Source of the DNA: Eulemur rufifrons
Taxonomy: Eukaryota > Chordata > Mammalia > Primates > Lemuridae
Length of the DNA: 64,000 nucleotides
Reading direction: 5' to 3'
Assembly (NCBI RefSeq): GCF_041146395.1
Contig: NC_090990.1
Span: 51,195,501 to 51,259,500, forward strand
In this document: in pieces, positions 38,650-49,895 of the stretch
Position numbering within the stretch: the first letter of the stretch is position 1
How the letters are laid out: each line of letters starts with the position of its first letter
Made by a program: the position numbers and the translations under genes
The notes under the pieces: generated by a model
Seen by the model: the letters and a program-made list of their open reading frames with translations, nothing else
Told to the model about the DNA's origin: nothing
Databases searched by the model: none

Positions 38650-39420
38650 ACCATACCCCAAAATTCCTCCCTCTCCTTCACTGCTTTATAGCCAATCAAT
38701 CACCAAATCTTCTCATTCCTCCTTAATTATTCCTCCCCTCTGTCCTTTCCACAATGCCTTGGCCTAAGCCCTCATTATTTCTCTAATTGGGACCACTATC
38801 AAAACTTTCTAAATAACCAAACTTAACCTCTGGCCTCAACTGCCTCCAATCTGTACTCCAAGGTGAGCTACAGTGATCCTTCTAAATTGTAACATATTAA
38901 TGTCCTATTCTTACTTAAAAATGTTTAAATAGCTTCTAATTCCCTACCAGATAATGTCCAAACTCCTCAGCATGGGTTATGAGATCCTTGACAAGATCCT
39001 TTATAATACCTATCCCATTGGCCGCGCTCTCCAACCTCATATTCATCCCATTTGGGTCACTAAATGCACCTTATTCTTCATTCTAACATCCTGCTTCTTC
39101 TGACCAAGCCTCCCCTTACTTTATATGCTAGGTAAATATTAATAAATTATTCATCTTTTGAAAATCAACTTAGTTGTTGCCTTTTAGTAGAAAATCTTCC
39201 CTGGCACCAATTCCATCTCCTCTTTTCTGTGCTCCCATCCCCCCCCCCACCTCTTTTCTGGCCCTTATACCATTGCATTGTAGCTGTTTGTTCCCCTGTC
39301 TGTGTTAATTTCAGTTACCATGTCATATTCATTTTAATATCTTCACTACCATGCAGTGTCTGGCACATATTAGATAATTAAATATCAGTTGAATAAATTA
39401 ATGAACACATGAATAAGTGA
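38650..39420 (+). mobile_element. L2 LINE 3' portion
   Basis: L2 order: CCAATCAATCACCAAATCTT, GAGCTACAGTGATCCTTC, the 'tgtccaaactcctcag' zone, and a 3' end with GTGTCTGGCACATATTAGAT and GTTGAATAAAT. Confidence 0.8.
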
Positions 39421-39497
39421 ATAATATAATGTGTTTCCTAGGTAACCTGTGGGGAAAACAGGATCATTAAAATAGTCACAAAATTGCATTCTCTGGC

Positions 39498-40300
39498 TGT
39501 GGTAGTTGGTGTACAAAGATGGCCCCCAATGAACCCCACCTCCCAGTATTCACATCCTTGTATAAACTATGCTTACATCAAATCCAGGCAGCCTTGTGAT
39601 TTGTTTCAATCAAGATGTAACAGAGGCCGAGCATGGTGGCTCATGCCTGTAATCCTAGCAATCTGGGAGGCTGAGGCGGGAGGATCGCTCGAGGTCAGGA
39701 GTTTGGGACCAGCCTGAACAAGAGCGAGACCCCGTCTCTACTTAAAAAAATAGAAAGAAATGATGTAGACATCTAAATATATATATAGGAAAAAAATAGC
39801 TGAGCATGGTGGCACATGCCTGTAGTGCCAGCTACTCGGGAGGCTGAGGCAGAAGGATTGCTTAAGCCCAGGAGTTTGAGGTTGCTATGAGCTTGATGCC
39901 ATGGCACTCTAGCTCGGGCAACAGAGCGAGACTCTGTCTCAAAAAAAAAAAAATGTAACAGAAGTGACATTGTGTAACTTTTAATGTTGGGCTTAAGATA
40001 TCTGCAGCTTCCAATTTCTCTGCTTCAGATACTCCTTTTCGGAAATGACCCAATATGCTGTGAGTAGCCCAAGACACAGAGAAGCTTTGGGGAGGAAAAC
40101 TGAGGCACTCTGGTCAACAGCCCCAGCTGACTTCCCAGGTGCCAGTCAGTATGGACTGCCTGCCATGTGAATGAGCCATTTTGGATATTCCAGACTGGTT
40201 GGGTTGCAGATGACTGCAGCCCCAGTCAACATCATGTGGGACAAAAGAACCTCTCAGCTGAGCCCAGTCAACTCCTTGTCTCTTATTCTGGCTTCCTGTG
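39498..40300 (+). mobile_element. MLT1-type MaLR LTR, split by an Alu
   Basis: Begins TGTGGTAGTTGGTGTACAAA. After the Alu it continues with GCAGCTTCCAATTTCTCTGC, GTGAATGAGCCATTTTGGAT and CAGATGACTGCAGCCCCAGT, as in older MLT1 LTRs. The 3' end fades out near 40300. Short open frames on both strands here are chance. Confidence 0.72.
39625..39952 (+). mobile_element. Alu, strepsirrhine type, perfect TSD
   Basis: Full dimeric Alu (GGCCGAGCATGGTGGCTCAT to poly(A)) with a long linker containing ATATATATATAGG. It is flanked by ATGTAACAGA on both sides (39615-39624 and 39953-39962). Inserted in the MLT1 LTR. Confidence 0.97.
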
Positions 40301-42734
40301 ATCTCGTCTCCTGCGCATGCAACGTCAAAGTGAGAATTTTGCTGCCTTGCAAAGTCTTTGCCACCACCACCAGCGCCTGCCAATGTCTATGCCAATGCTG
40401 CTGGTACCTGACATTGAGGGTGCAGGTATCTACTCTGAGGTGTGGTCTCAGGTTCCTACAGAGGCTGTTGTCATGAATGCTGCTGACCTCTTGCACTTCA
40501 GTGTCTCACACAGATCTTTGTGAAACAGCTTTTCATATTTACTCACATTTTTATCACATTCCTTTCACTCTAGGACTTAGGCATGAATCCATGGACATAG
40601 GGCCAATAAGTAATCTGAGTGATAGACAGACAGAAATGGTGCTACATCCATAATCATTACTCTTATTTTATCCTGGCCCGTTATCTTTAAGGCATACTTC
40701 TGTGCCATGGCATTCCCTTCCCTTGGTTTGAAGTCTGTGCAAAGAGACTGCAAGGTCCTTCATGTAAATAGATCCTAGGATATGAACTCCACCAGACCTT
40801 CAGATATATCCAGAGAAGACTGAAACCAAAATGTTCAACATGCCCAGACTCTAGTGAATCAAAGACTAGATATGTTTATCAGTGCAGAATACTTCCCTTC
40901 TTCCCACCTGCATCGGCTAACAGTGACCCCTCTCCTTGGAGAAACTGTCTTCCCCCCTTTCCAAGTAGTTTTGGTTGGACTGTTGGTTATAGTCCATTAC
41001 TCCACCTGGTCCATAGGGATGGGAATGTGATCTTGTTCTGGTCAATCGTAGTATCTCATCTCTCTAGGGAAAAGGATTGTTGGAAAGGGTGAGTACAGGC
41101 CCAAGATAGGGAGCTCAGAGTCCTTCTCTGAGATATTTTTAGGAAGGGACTCCTTCTTTCTTGAGGCATACAGTGACAAGGATGTAATCCTGGGCTTCCG
41201 TGGGGAAAACACTTGGAGGAGACAATGAAACCCAGAAGAGTTAAGCAGATGAGAGATGGATAGTGTGAAAGAGAGTGGAGTCCTGGTCATATCAAGTCTA
41301 AAGTTCCTCTCCCTGAGATACATGAAGTTACCTGCTCACCACAGAATTTCCATCAATTCTATAACAAGCCCCATTCTTCTTCCATTAATTCTTATTTTTT
41401 ACTTAACTAGTTTGAGTTGTATTTCTATCAGTAAAAATTAAAAAAAACTTCTGACCATTATAAACACAAGCACACTAAAATGACAAAAATATTTGTTCTT
41501 ATTTTTAAATCCATAAGTTACTTATATTTGCAATGGGAGAATGACAAAATAAAAAGAGCTGAAGTTGCAGTATATTTATAGAGTCGCTCAATAAGAAATC
41601 ACTGTGCTATATATAACATTAGTTATTGTGATCCGATGAGGTTAACAAATTGTTCCAGAAAAGGAAATTAGATATTTATGAGGACAAATTTATGAAAAAT
41701 ATATGCTTTGTTGGCAAAAAAGGACAATTTTAAAAGTTGTCTCAGCTTTACTGTTTTCTCTTGCAAATCCAATTTGAAATTTTGGATTTTTAAAAAACAA
41801 ATATAATTTTGCCATCCACAAAAGAGACATGACACAATATGAAGTAATGAAACTCTTTCACAATTCTTTATTACTGAATAATAACATAATGCTCTTGTCC
41901 TCTGGATTTAATGAGGCTTTCTATGGTTTTTAGAATGAAACATGAACAGAAGTTTAACATATTGAAATATCCTTTTATTAAACAACTGGTTAGTATTCCC
42001 TTAAGAAGGAAATCTCAGCAAAATATAAAAGTTGTTGTAATCAAGGCTTTAGCAAAGACCACACAGAAAATGTATAAAATACAAAGATGTCTAAAGAAGA
42101 CAAATTAGTTAAATACATCATCCAAGATTTACTATGTCAAATGAGAAAGTAGTAATTTGACCACCTAATTTGTACTATAAATTGCCTTTTTACATGTTTT
42201 CAAATTTAGTATAAACACTTTGATTTCCCAATGATGTGATGAAAATAAGGCATGTAGAAGAAATATTCTGACAGAGAAAGTCAATTAGCTACGACTATAA
42301 AGTTAATAGTTCTCCTCAGTTAAAATAATCGAGTCAGACGTGCAAATTGTGAATGGTGAAAGATGTGTTAAATTGCACAGTGTTGAAGCGACTATACCCT
42401 AACAGAATTTAACAATTAACTACATGAGCTCCACTACTGATTGAAACATGCAATGGAAATTCTTGCAGTTAGATTGCCAGAAGATTGTCCTGAGAGAAAT
42501 GTCTGACAAAACAAACAACTTTTTTTTTTTTTTAAATAGAATTATTGTCTGGTCTCAATTATAGTCCTAAAGACTTTATTCAATGTTTTCCTTTTTTTTC
42601 TATGTAAACTTGTGCTCCATCTCCTTTGAGGATTTTTCCATTCTGTAATGGTTTTAGATTTTTAGGGAGGAAAAGAGAGCAAAGCATTGAACTCAATGTA
42701 GGAATTTTGCCGTATTTCACTTGTTATCTCCATA
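40301..42734. other. Unassigned stretch
   Basis: Moderately AT-rich. No exon, RNA gene or repeat family could be supported. Open frames of up to about 100 codons at 40171-40523 and 41042-41323 lack splice context and overlap on both strands. Confidence 0.45.
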
Positions 42735-42990
42735 ACCAAGAAACTAACATTTATTTACTACTTATGTGCCCAACACTTATGATGTACATTTATAGACATA
42801 ATCTCATTTAACCCTCCCCAAAACCCTATCTGGCATATATTATTACCCACATTTTACAGAGAGAAAAATTGATGGTGAAAAAAGTTGGTGACTTGTCTAA
42901 GATCATTCAGCTAGTGAATGTCCAGCCTAGAATTTAAACTCAGGTCTCCCTGACTCCAGAATGTTCCTTTCCCATTGCTCCATGCTGATA
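42735..42990 (-). mobile_element. MIR SINE
   Basis: Near full-length reverse MIR: TATGTGCCCAACACTTATGA, ACATTTTACAGAGAGAAAAA, TAAACTCAGGTCTCCCTGAC. Confidence 0.85.
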
Positions 42991-43059
42991 ACTTTGTTTC
43001 ACAGATAAAGAGATTAGAAAATTTAAGGCATAACCTACTCTTGTTTATTTGTTTTTAGG

Positions 43060-43204
43060 TTTTGTGTTTGTTTGTTTGTTTGTTTTGAGTGGGGTGTCTT
43101 GCTATGTTGCCCAGGCTGGTCTCAAACTTCTGGCCTCAGACGATTCTCCTGCCTCAGCCTCCCAAAGTGCTAGGATGACAGGCGTAAACCACTGCTCCTG
43201 GCCT
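43060..43204 (-). mobile_element. Alu-derived monomer with (TTTG)n tail
   Basis: (TTTG)n, then GTCTTGCTATGTTGCCCAGG through GATGACAGGCGTAAACCACT and CCTGGCC. Single arm, FRAM/FLAM-like, in reverse orientation. Confidence 0.9.
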
Positions 43205-43474
43205 ATGACCTTCCTTTAAAAGAAGCAGCAATTAGAAAAATTCATACTAACTGGAATCCTCAAGGACACTTTCTTTGAAACCTAACTAAGAGAGTTAATG
43301 GGCAAAATGATATTGTTTCAGGTTAATAATACCTTGTATTGCTTCTTTGAGATGATATTTGTAAAATTCTCAGTGTGGTGCTTGTCACATTGTAAGGGCA
43401 AACTAGTTCTCTTCCAATTGCTATCTAGCATTTTGGGATTGATGAAATCTACTACTTCATTTTATTGTGTTTCT

Positions 43475-43482
43475 ATCTATGT
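43475..43482. repeat. hAT 8-bp target-site duplication, left
   Basis: ATCTATGT. The partner at 46052-46059 is ATCTGTGT (7 of 8 match). Confidence 0.8.
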
Positions 43483-43965
43483 CAGGGGTGGGGAACCTTC
43501 GGCCTTAAGGCCGCATGTGACTTTTTTGACCCTTAAGTGTGACCTTTTGACTGAATCCAAATTTTACAGAACAAATCCTTTTATTGTTACAATATTAACA
43601 CATTTTTGTTTGTCTTTTATATTTTAATTTTATTTTTTAAATGAACGTTTTTAAAATACCAAAGAGTAAAATAAATTTCAATGAAATAATCCTCCCAGAT
43701 TGACTGGCACAATTAGAACATTAGTGAGCCATAAGGGCTAAATTGACGGCTGCTACACTCATGATTTAGTTCTAATTTCCCCCACCTGACTGGTGCTACT
43801 ACCTCACAAGGCTGGTCAGCAAGAATCTATGGGGATCAAGTATGCCAGCCTGTTACCAAGTTTTGAAAATGGTGCACTGTGTTTCTGTTTGAAGTGGAAT
43901 TTGTGAATACTTACACAGCTTGGCAGTATTTTTAAATTCTGTCTGTTTAACAGCCCATCATATCA

Positions 43966-45878
43966 ATGAAGACCAAGAGAATGCTGAAGGAAGAAAACAG
44001 ATTTTTAAATGAGGATTGGAATTGCATTATCTTGTTTCTGCTAAAGATAAGATGGTCTGCTTGCTTTGTGATTCTGTGATATCAACATTAAAGCAATTCA
44101 ATGCTCATCAGCATTGTAACACTCATAAGGACCACAAATATTTTAAATTAGAGGGAGAGGTCCAAAAGGTTGTATTGAAGAAATTAAAAAATCAAAAGCA
44201 AAAGCAAAGACAATTCTTCAAGCAGCAATAAGACCTGGAAATAATGCCACTGAAGCAACTTATAAAGTAGCTTAAGTACTTAGGGAAAAGGCAAAGCCAT
44301 TCAGTAATGTAGAAATTGTGAAAGAATGCATTGTCGAAGTTGCAGGATGCTTAGACCCCAATAGCATTTCAAAGTACAAACAGCTGCTTCTTTCAAGGAG
44401 AACTATAATTGATTGGCAGCATGAATTAGCCTTCAACTTAGCAAAACCACTTCATGCAATGCTTCAAAAGGAAAATAAATACTATTCAATTGCTTTGGAT
44501 GAATCAATTGATATTACTGACTCAACAGGTTTTATACTTCATTCAGGTCATAACGGAAGATTTTCTTTGCTTCGAAGAGTTACCCAGTTTATGAACTCTT
44601 TAACAGAACACAGGGAATCTTCAACAACTTTCAAGATAAATGTCATGAAATTCGACTGAATTTGGTAAATGTAATGAGCGTATGTACAGATGGTGCATTT
44701 TCCATGACAGGAAAACATGAAGGGTTTATTGCACAGATAAAAAAAAGTGTTAACAGATCCAGATGCTGTCATTTCTTTTCATTGTATCTTGCATCAGCAA
44801 CATCTTTGTGTTGAAAGTACTATTTTAAGTGACGTTTTGCAATAAGTTATAAGTATTGTTAACTATATTTGTGCAAATGCAACATGGCATCGTCAGTTTT
44901 GTAACATACTAAAGTTGAACCATGAAGTATCCAGTGTGGATTTGCCATATCATTCTAACATGCAGTGGCTATCACAGGGACAGGTATTGGCCAAAATTTT
45001 ATCCCTGTGAGAACAAACAGTTAAATTTTATGAGGAACAGAATTAGCAATGTGAATTATTGAAAGAAGATTTCTAAAGGAATGTAGCATTTCTGTGTGAT
45101 ATCATATCAAATCAAAACAACTTGAATATTTCTTCCCAGGGTAAAACTAAGTCTATATAGGATATGTGGCAAAAAAAAAAAAAAAAATCCAAGCATTTCA
45201 AGAAAAGCTATCTTTTTTCAAAACACTTCTTCAAAAGGAAATTTCAGATGAACATTTTCCCCAGTTAGCAAAGATCACTGATGAGCAGGATGATAAATGT
45301 GAATCATTTAAAGACTAATCAGCTGCTATCAACCTATTAATTGGAGAATACAATGAAAGGTTCACTGACTTGGAGAATCATGACATCACATTCAAATTAG
45401 CATTTCAGCCTCCCCTAATTAGTTGCTATCACCAAGGCACCTAAAGAACTGCAGATGAAATTGATTGAGCTCTTAATAGATGACATTTTAAAGTCATTGT
45501 TTGTTGATAAGAAAGATCCAATTGTGTCTATGGCCATACCACCCTGAAGGTGCCCAATCTTGTTTGATCTCGGAAGCTAAGCAGGGTTGTGCCTGGTTAG
45601 TACTTGGATGGGAGAAAGATCCAATTGAAATAGGGAAAAATGCAGTAGAATACCCATGCCATCAGCAACATGCCTGAAAAATGCTTTCTTGCTTTTCAAC
45701 CACTTATTGCTACGAATCTACATTCTCCTACCTAACCCAAATCAAGACACCCTTAAGGTCACAAATGACTGATACCCATCTTAGAAGATCAACTGAAACT
45801 GCAGACCTCCATGTTGCAACCAAATATTCAAATGCTTTCGAACAGAAAGCAGGCACAACTAAGTCATTAAAAGGTTAA
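43966..45878 (+). pseudogene. hAT transposase pseudogene
   Basis: The reading frame is broken by stops and shifts but ordered pieces remain. A start-like ATG is followed by KTKRMLKEENRFLNED. A BED-like zinc finger follows (VCLLCDSV then HQHCNTHKDHKYFK, a C-x2-C plus H/C pattern). The middle contains EVAGCLDPNS and YYSIALDESIDITDST (position of a catalytic Asp region in hAT enzymes). The C-terminal dimerisation zone is STTYCYESTFSYLTQIKT followed by SQMTDTHLRRSTETADLHVA. No intact enzyme is encoded. The insertion of 5S sequence near the C-terminus further disrupts it. Confidence 0.85.
45525..45612 (+). pseudogene. Truncated 5S rRNA retropseudogene
   Basis: GTCTATGGCCATACCACCCT through GATCTCGGAAGCTAAGCAGG to TTAGTACTTGGATGGG matches the first ~88 of 121 bases of 5S rRNA. 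It includes the A box, intermediate element and most of the C box of the internal promoter. The 3' third is missing. It is flanked by AGAAAGATCCAATTG at 45510-45524 and 45613-45627, a perfect 15-bp duplication, with no poly(A). This is the form of a tailless L1-mediated retropseudogene. It probably makes no RNA. Confidence 0.96.
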
Positions 45879-46141
45879 CTTTAAAAGTAACAAATAGTTT
45901 TCATTTTTTGAAATTAAGTACATAGTACTTAGATTTCTACAAAATAATGTAAATTTTTAAATATATCTAATTGAAGTTTCTTCAATGCAGCCTTATTGGA
46001 TTACAGTTAAATTAATGTGGCCTTCCAACAAGAAAAGGTTCCCCATCCCCGATCTGTGTAATAATAACACTACAGTGGACGCCTATTGTCTTGTTTGCCT
46101 TACATCTCATCTTCTGAAAAGTGTTTCTCATGGTCACCCCC

Positions 46142-46515
46142 TGTGGTAGATTAAATGATTGGTGCCATCCCCCACCCCCTTCCCTGCCTCCCACTCTGAC
46201 CATAGCTTCACTGTGGGCAGAAAGTACTTCTCTGCCTCTTAGTGTGCAGCCGCGTGACTTGCTTTGACCAACAGCTTGTGGGCAGGAGTGACACTGTTAG
46301 GACAGTTCTGAGCCTACCCTCTAGGGGCCTCCCATGTTCCCTGGCTAGCTTGCCAGACCCAGGAGGAGAGTGACCACTGTGTGAAACATAGCCACTCTAG
46401 TCACCACTGCCTGAGCAGAGCTGCCCCAGCCAACTGGCAGATCCATGAAAATAAATGACAGCTGTGTTTGGGGCACATTGTTATAGAACATCATAGCGGT
46501 AACAGCTAACTGATA
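46142..46515 (+). mobile_element. MLT1-type MaLR solo LTR
   Basis: Starts TGTGGTAGATTAAATGATTG, has GTGAAACATAGCCACTCTAG mid-way, and ends in a TTATAGAACATCATAGCGGT block. This is the layout of the older MLT1 LTRs. Confidence 0.7.
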
Positions 46516-46959
46516 TTCCTTCCACCACAGCCCACCCCTAATCATAGTGTTCCCACAGGACTTACCAGGTTATTCTTGCACTATCAGATCCCTCTTCAGG
46601 CCACCAGTTAGTCCAGAGGCTGACTGGGCCAGTGGGAGCTCTTTTCAATACTTTGCACTTGAAGGGAGAGCACTGGACACCTTTCCTTGTGGCAGAAAGT
46701 CTAAAGTGTGAGACCCGGGAGTTGCTGTTACCAGCCTTATTGACCACCCCGTGGGGAGAAGTCGATTTGCAGTTAGAAAGAAGACAAGTCAGGATGCGGA
46801 GGGCGACACCTAGGGGCTTCTTAGAGTCCCTGGTTGCAGTTATTCATAAGACCACTGCATCCTTACCCTTTCTTAGGTTTCTTGAACCAATAAATTCTCG
46901 TTTTTTTTGGCTAAGCTATTTTGGTTGGGTTTGGTTTCTTAAACTGAGTTAGTATTGAT
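46516..46959. other. Unassigned stretch
   Basis: Slightly GC-richer than its surroundings. A 106-codon plus-strand frame and a shorter minus-strand frame overlap here without splice context. The end reads like an LTR 3' part (CCAATAAATTCTCG), but no family is clear. Confidence 0.45.
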
Positions 46960-47565
46960 GTATACGCATATTTTCTTTTCTTTTTCTTACTGAGATGAAA
47001 ACATATAGGATAAAATCTACACATTTTATATAACATAAAATGTTATATGTTTTCATCTTAACCATTAAGTTTACAGCACAGTAGTATTAACCATATGCAC
47101 ATTGTTGTGCAATACATCTCTAGAACTTTTTCATCTTGCAAAATCGAAACATCATACCAATTAAATGATGCCCCATATCCCATTCTCCCCTGACCCTGGC
47201 AATCAGCATTCTACTTTCTGTTTCTAAGAGTTTGACTACTTTAAATGCCTCAAGTAAGTGGAATCCAGCAGTATTTGTCTTTTTGAGACTGGTTTATTTC
47301 TCTTAGCATAATGTCCTCAAGGAGTACTTATGTTGTAGTAAATGACAGGACTTCCTTTTTATACTACTGGATAATATTCCATTATATATATGTACATATG
47401 TGTGTGTGTGTGTGTGTGTATGTGTATACACACACCCCCCACATTTTCTTTATCTATTAATATTTATCTGTTGATGGACATTTAGGTCACGTCCACCTGC
47501 TGGCTATTGTAAATAATGCTGCAATGAATATGAGTGTGCAAATCTACACATATTTTCTCGATGGC
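46960..47565 (-). mobile_element. L1M 3' portion
   Basis: The reverse complement shows L1 blocks. TTGTGCAATACATCTCTAGA, GGATAATATTCCATTATATA, GTTGATGGACATTTAGGTCA and GCTGCAATGAATATGAGTG are the plus-strand mirror of the familiar L1 C-terminal region. Contains a (TG)n run. Confidence 0.88.
47399..47420. repeat. (TG)n microsatellite
   Basis: TG run followed by TA and CA steps, inside the L1M fragment. Confidence 0.95.
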
Positions 47566-47689
47566 TTCAACTAACAATTGCTTATATAACTTCTGCTTCT
47601 CCAGTTTGGGAGAAAACAACGAAAGAAGTATGAATGGCAATAACAGTGGTTTGGGGCACAGACACCCATTGGTGAAACGCACCCCTGAG

Positions 47690-47995
47690 CCTTCCCACCC
47701 CAGGGCCTTTGCCCTTACCATACCTCTCTCCATCAAATTCCATCCTGCCCATGGTTTGAGGGCTATCTTAAGTGCCATGTCCCCAGTGGAGAATCACTTT
47801 CTTTAGCTTGAACCTCCATGATGTCTCTCTCTACTCTATGACTCTTACCACATTTTGTTAATCTCTACCCCCTTTTTTGTGTTGTACTCTTTCTGAAGAA
47901 CAAGACAGTGTCTTACTCACATTTGTATTTATCAAAGTGCCCTATCAAGTATCTTACAAATAATAGACATTCAATAAATACCTGTGGAATTGAAG
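47690..47995 (+). mobile_element. L2 LINE 3' end
   Basis: CACCCCAGGGCCTTTGCCCT, then a GTGTCTTACTCACATTTGTA block, and CATTCAATAAATACCTGTGG at the end. Confidence 0.75.
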
Positions 47996-48399
47996 TGGGC
48001 CCCTGCCCAAACCCCTGAGTTAGAACTAGATCCTCCTCTTTTGTCTGAGAAAGCCCATATTTACTCTAAGCTACCTACTTTATACTGGAGATTCATTTTT
48101 CAATCATTGCCCAACATTTGACTGAAATTAAATCCCCAAACTGAAATTGGATGAATGACTCAATAAGCTAATTTTTTTTTTAAGGTCAAAGTATTTATTG
48201 CTAAAGAGCTAACAGGTTGAATTTGGTCATCCTTTAGATTAAGGTTTATTTTACACTCAAGATTCTATAGTTTTGTGATATATACATTTAACTACTTTCC
48301 CAATCATAAATAAATGAATTTCCAGGTAGCCTGCTTAAGGAGAATCAGTAGAAAAATTGTCTTGGTTTATTTTTCCTGATACCTTTACATAGGAATTTT
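47996..48399. other. Unassigned stretch
   Basis: No recognised feature. Confidence 0.5.
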
Positions 48400-49632
48400 C
48401 TGGGCTCGGTCCTAGAATTTCTTTCCTTTTCTATCTGTAGTCTATATCTACTTTATTGGTGATCTTATCCATGTTTGTGGCTTTAAATTCCATCTATATG
48501 CAAATAACACTCAAATTTCTATATCCAGCTTGTGTCTCTTCTCTGAATTCTAGATTCACATGAGCAACTGCCTGTCAACAGCGCTATCTGGATGACAGGT
48601 GTTTCAAATTTAACCTGGCCTAAAATGAATTCTTCATTCCTTTCCCCATTCCTTTGCAAAATATGTTCCTCTTAAAGTTTTATTCACCTCAATTAATGGC
48701 CACCTTACCCAATCATTCTAGTTACTTTGGCTAGAATCTGTAGAATAAAATCCTAGCACTCTGGGAGGCCAAGGTGGGAGGATCAGTTGAGATCAGGAGT
48801 TTGAGACCAGCCTGGGCAAGAGTGAGACCCCATTTCTACAAAAAGAAAAAGAAAAATTAGCCGGGCGTGAGGGCACACACCTGTAGTCCCCCAGCTACTC
48901 GGGAGACTGAGGCAGGAGGATCAGTTGAGCCCAGGAGTTTGAGGTTGCTGTGAGCTAGGCTGACGCCACGGCACTCACCCGGGCAACAGAGTGAGACTCT
49001 GTCTCAAAAAAATAAAGTAAAATAAAATAAAATAGAACAAAATCATTGTCACTCCTCAGCTTAAAACCCTCCAATGGCTTCCTCTCATAATTATCAAAAG
49101 AGCCAAAGGCATATGGAGTCCTGCACTATTGCCCACCACTCCCCATTGCCTTCGGATCTCATCTCTTACTGTTCTCCTCTTGCTAAAGTTGCTCCTGCCA
49201 CCTGGCCTCCTTGCTGGTGATCAAATGCATCCCAGAGCCTCTTTTTCTTCTCCTTTGCCACCCCCTACTGTCCGTCTGCCTGAAATACTCTTGTCAGAAT
49301 AACTCCATTGCCTGCTCCCTCACTTCTATTAGGTCTCTGCTCAAATGCCATATTCCAGAGTGACCTTCTCTGAGCATACCAAACTCAATGTCTGCTGTTC
49401 CCACTTAATTTTTCTCCAAACACTTATCATCATCTGATATTTTATATCATATGATTATTATCACATTACATTTTACTTATGTATTTTTCTTACTGTCTCT
49501 CTCCTCAAACTAGAGTGAAAGTTCCATGAGGACTAAACTTTTGTCTATTTTGTTTACCCCTTTATCCTCAGGGCTAGAATAATTACTGGAACATAGTACA
49601 TGCTCAACAAATATTTCTTGAATGAATGAATG
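48400..49632 (+). mobile_element. Long L2 LINE fragment, split by an Alu
   Basis: Upstream coding-like part (TATGCAAATAACACTCAAAT, CAACAGCGCTATCTGGATGA). After the Alu the 3' half is clear: AAAACCCTCCAATGGCTTCC, TCTGCCTGAAATACTCTTGT, AACACTTATCATCATCTGAT, and a terminal ATGCTCAACAAATATTTCTT. Confidence 0.85.
48753..49032 (+). mobile_element. Alu, 5'-truncated, strepsirrhine type
   Basis: Starts within the left arm (CTAGCACTCTGGGAGGCC). The right arm has GCTGTGAGCTAGGCTGACGC. The tail is AAAAT repeats. Flanks TAGAATAAAATC / TAGAACAAAATC (48741-48752 and 49033-49044; 11 of 12 match) show that the truncation occurred at insertion. Confidence 0.95.
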
Positions 49633-49703
49633 TTCTAAAAGTAGGTAAGTATATAAGGTCGGAACAAATATGGACATACCAAAATGATGAAGAATAATTC
49701 TCT

Positions 49704-49895
49704 TGCGGGGTATGGTGGCATGTACCTCTAGTCCCAGCTACTCAGGAGACTGAGGCAGGAGGACCTCTTGAAGCCAGGATGTTGAGACTGCGATGCACTA
49801 TGATCGTGCCTATGAATAGCCCACTGTACTCCAGCCTGGACAACATAGCAAGACCCTGTCTCTAAAAATAAATAAATAAATAAACAATAAAATTA
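49704..49895 (+). mobile_element. FLAM_A-like 7SL-derived monomer
   Basis: A single arm keeps 7SL-specific bases that later Alus lost: ATGATCGTGCCTATGAATAG followed by CCCACTGTACTCCAGCCTGG and ACAACATAGCAAGACCCTGT, then an AAAT-repeat tail. This places it near the origin of Alu. Confidence 0.9.

Larger units (their letters stand above)
43483..46051 (+). mobile_element. Nearly complete hAT transposon (Charlie-like)
   Basis: A 2,569-bp element. The left end CAGGGGTGGGGAACCTTCGG mirrors the right end AAGGTTCCCCATCCCCG. Subterminal copies of a GGCC-containing motif and flanking 8-bp TSDs agree with hAT biology. A broken transposase runs between them on the plus strand. A 5S rRNA retropseudogene (about 100 bp with its extra TSD copy) is inserted at 45525-45612, so the original length was about 2.47 kb. 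The family resembles hAT-Charlie. Confidence 0.9.
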
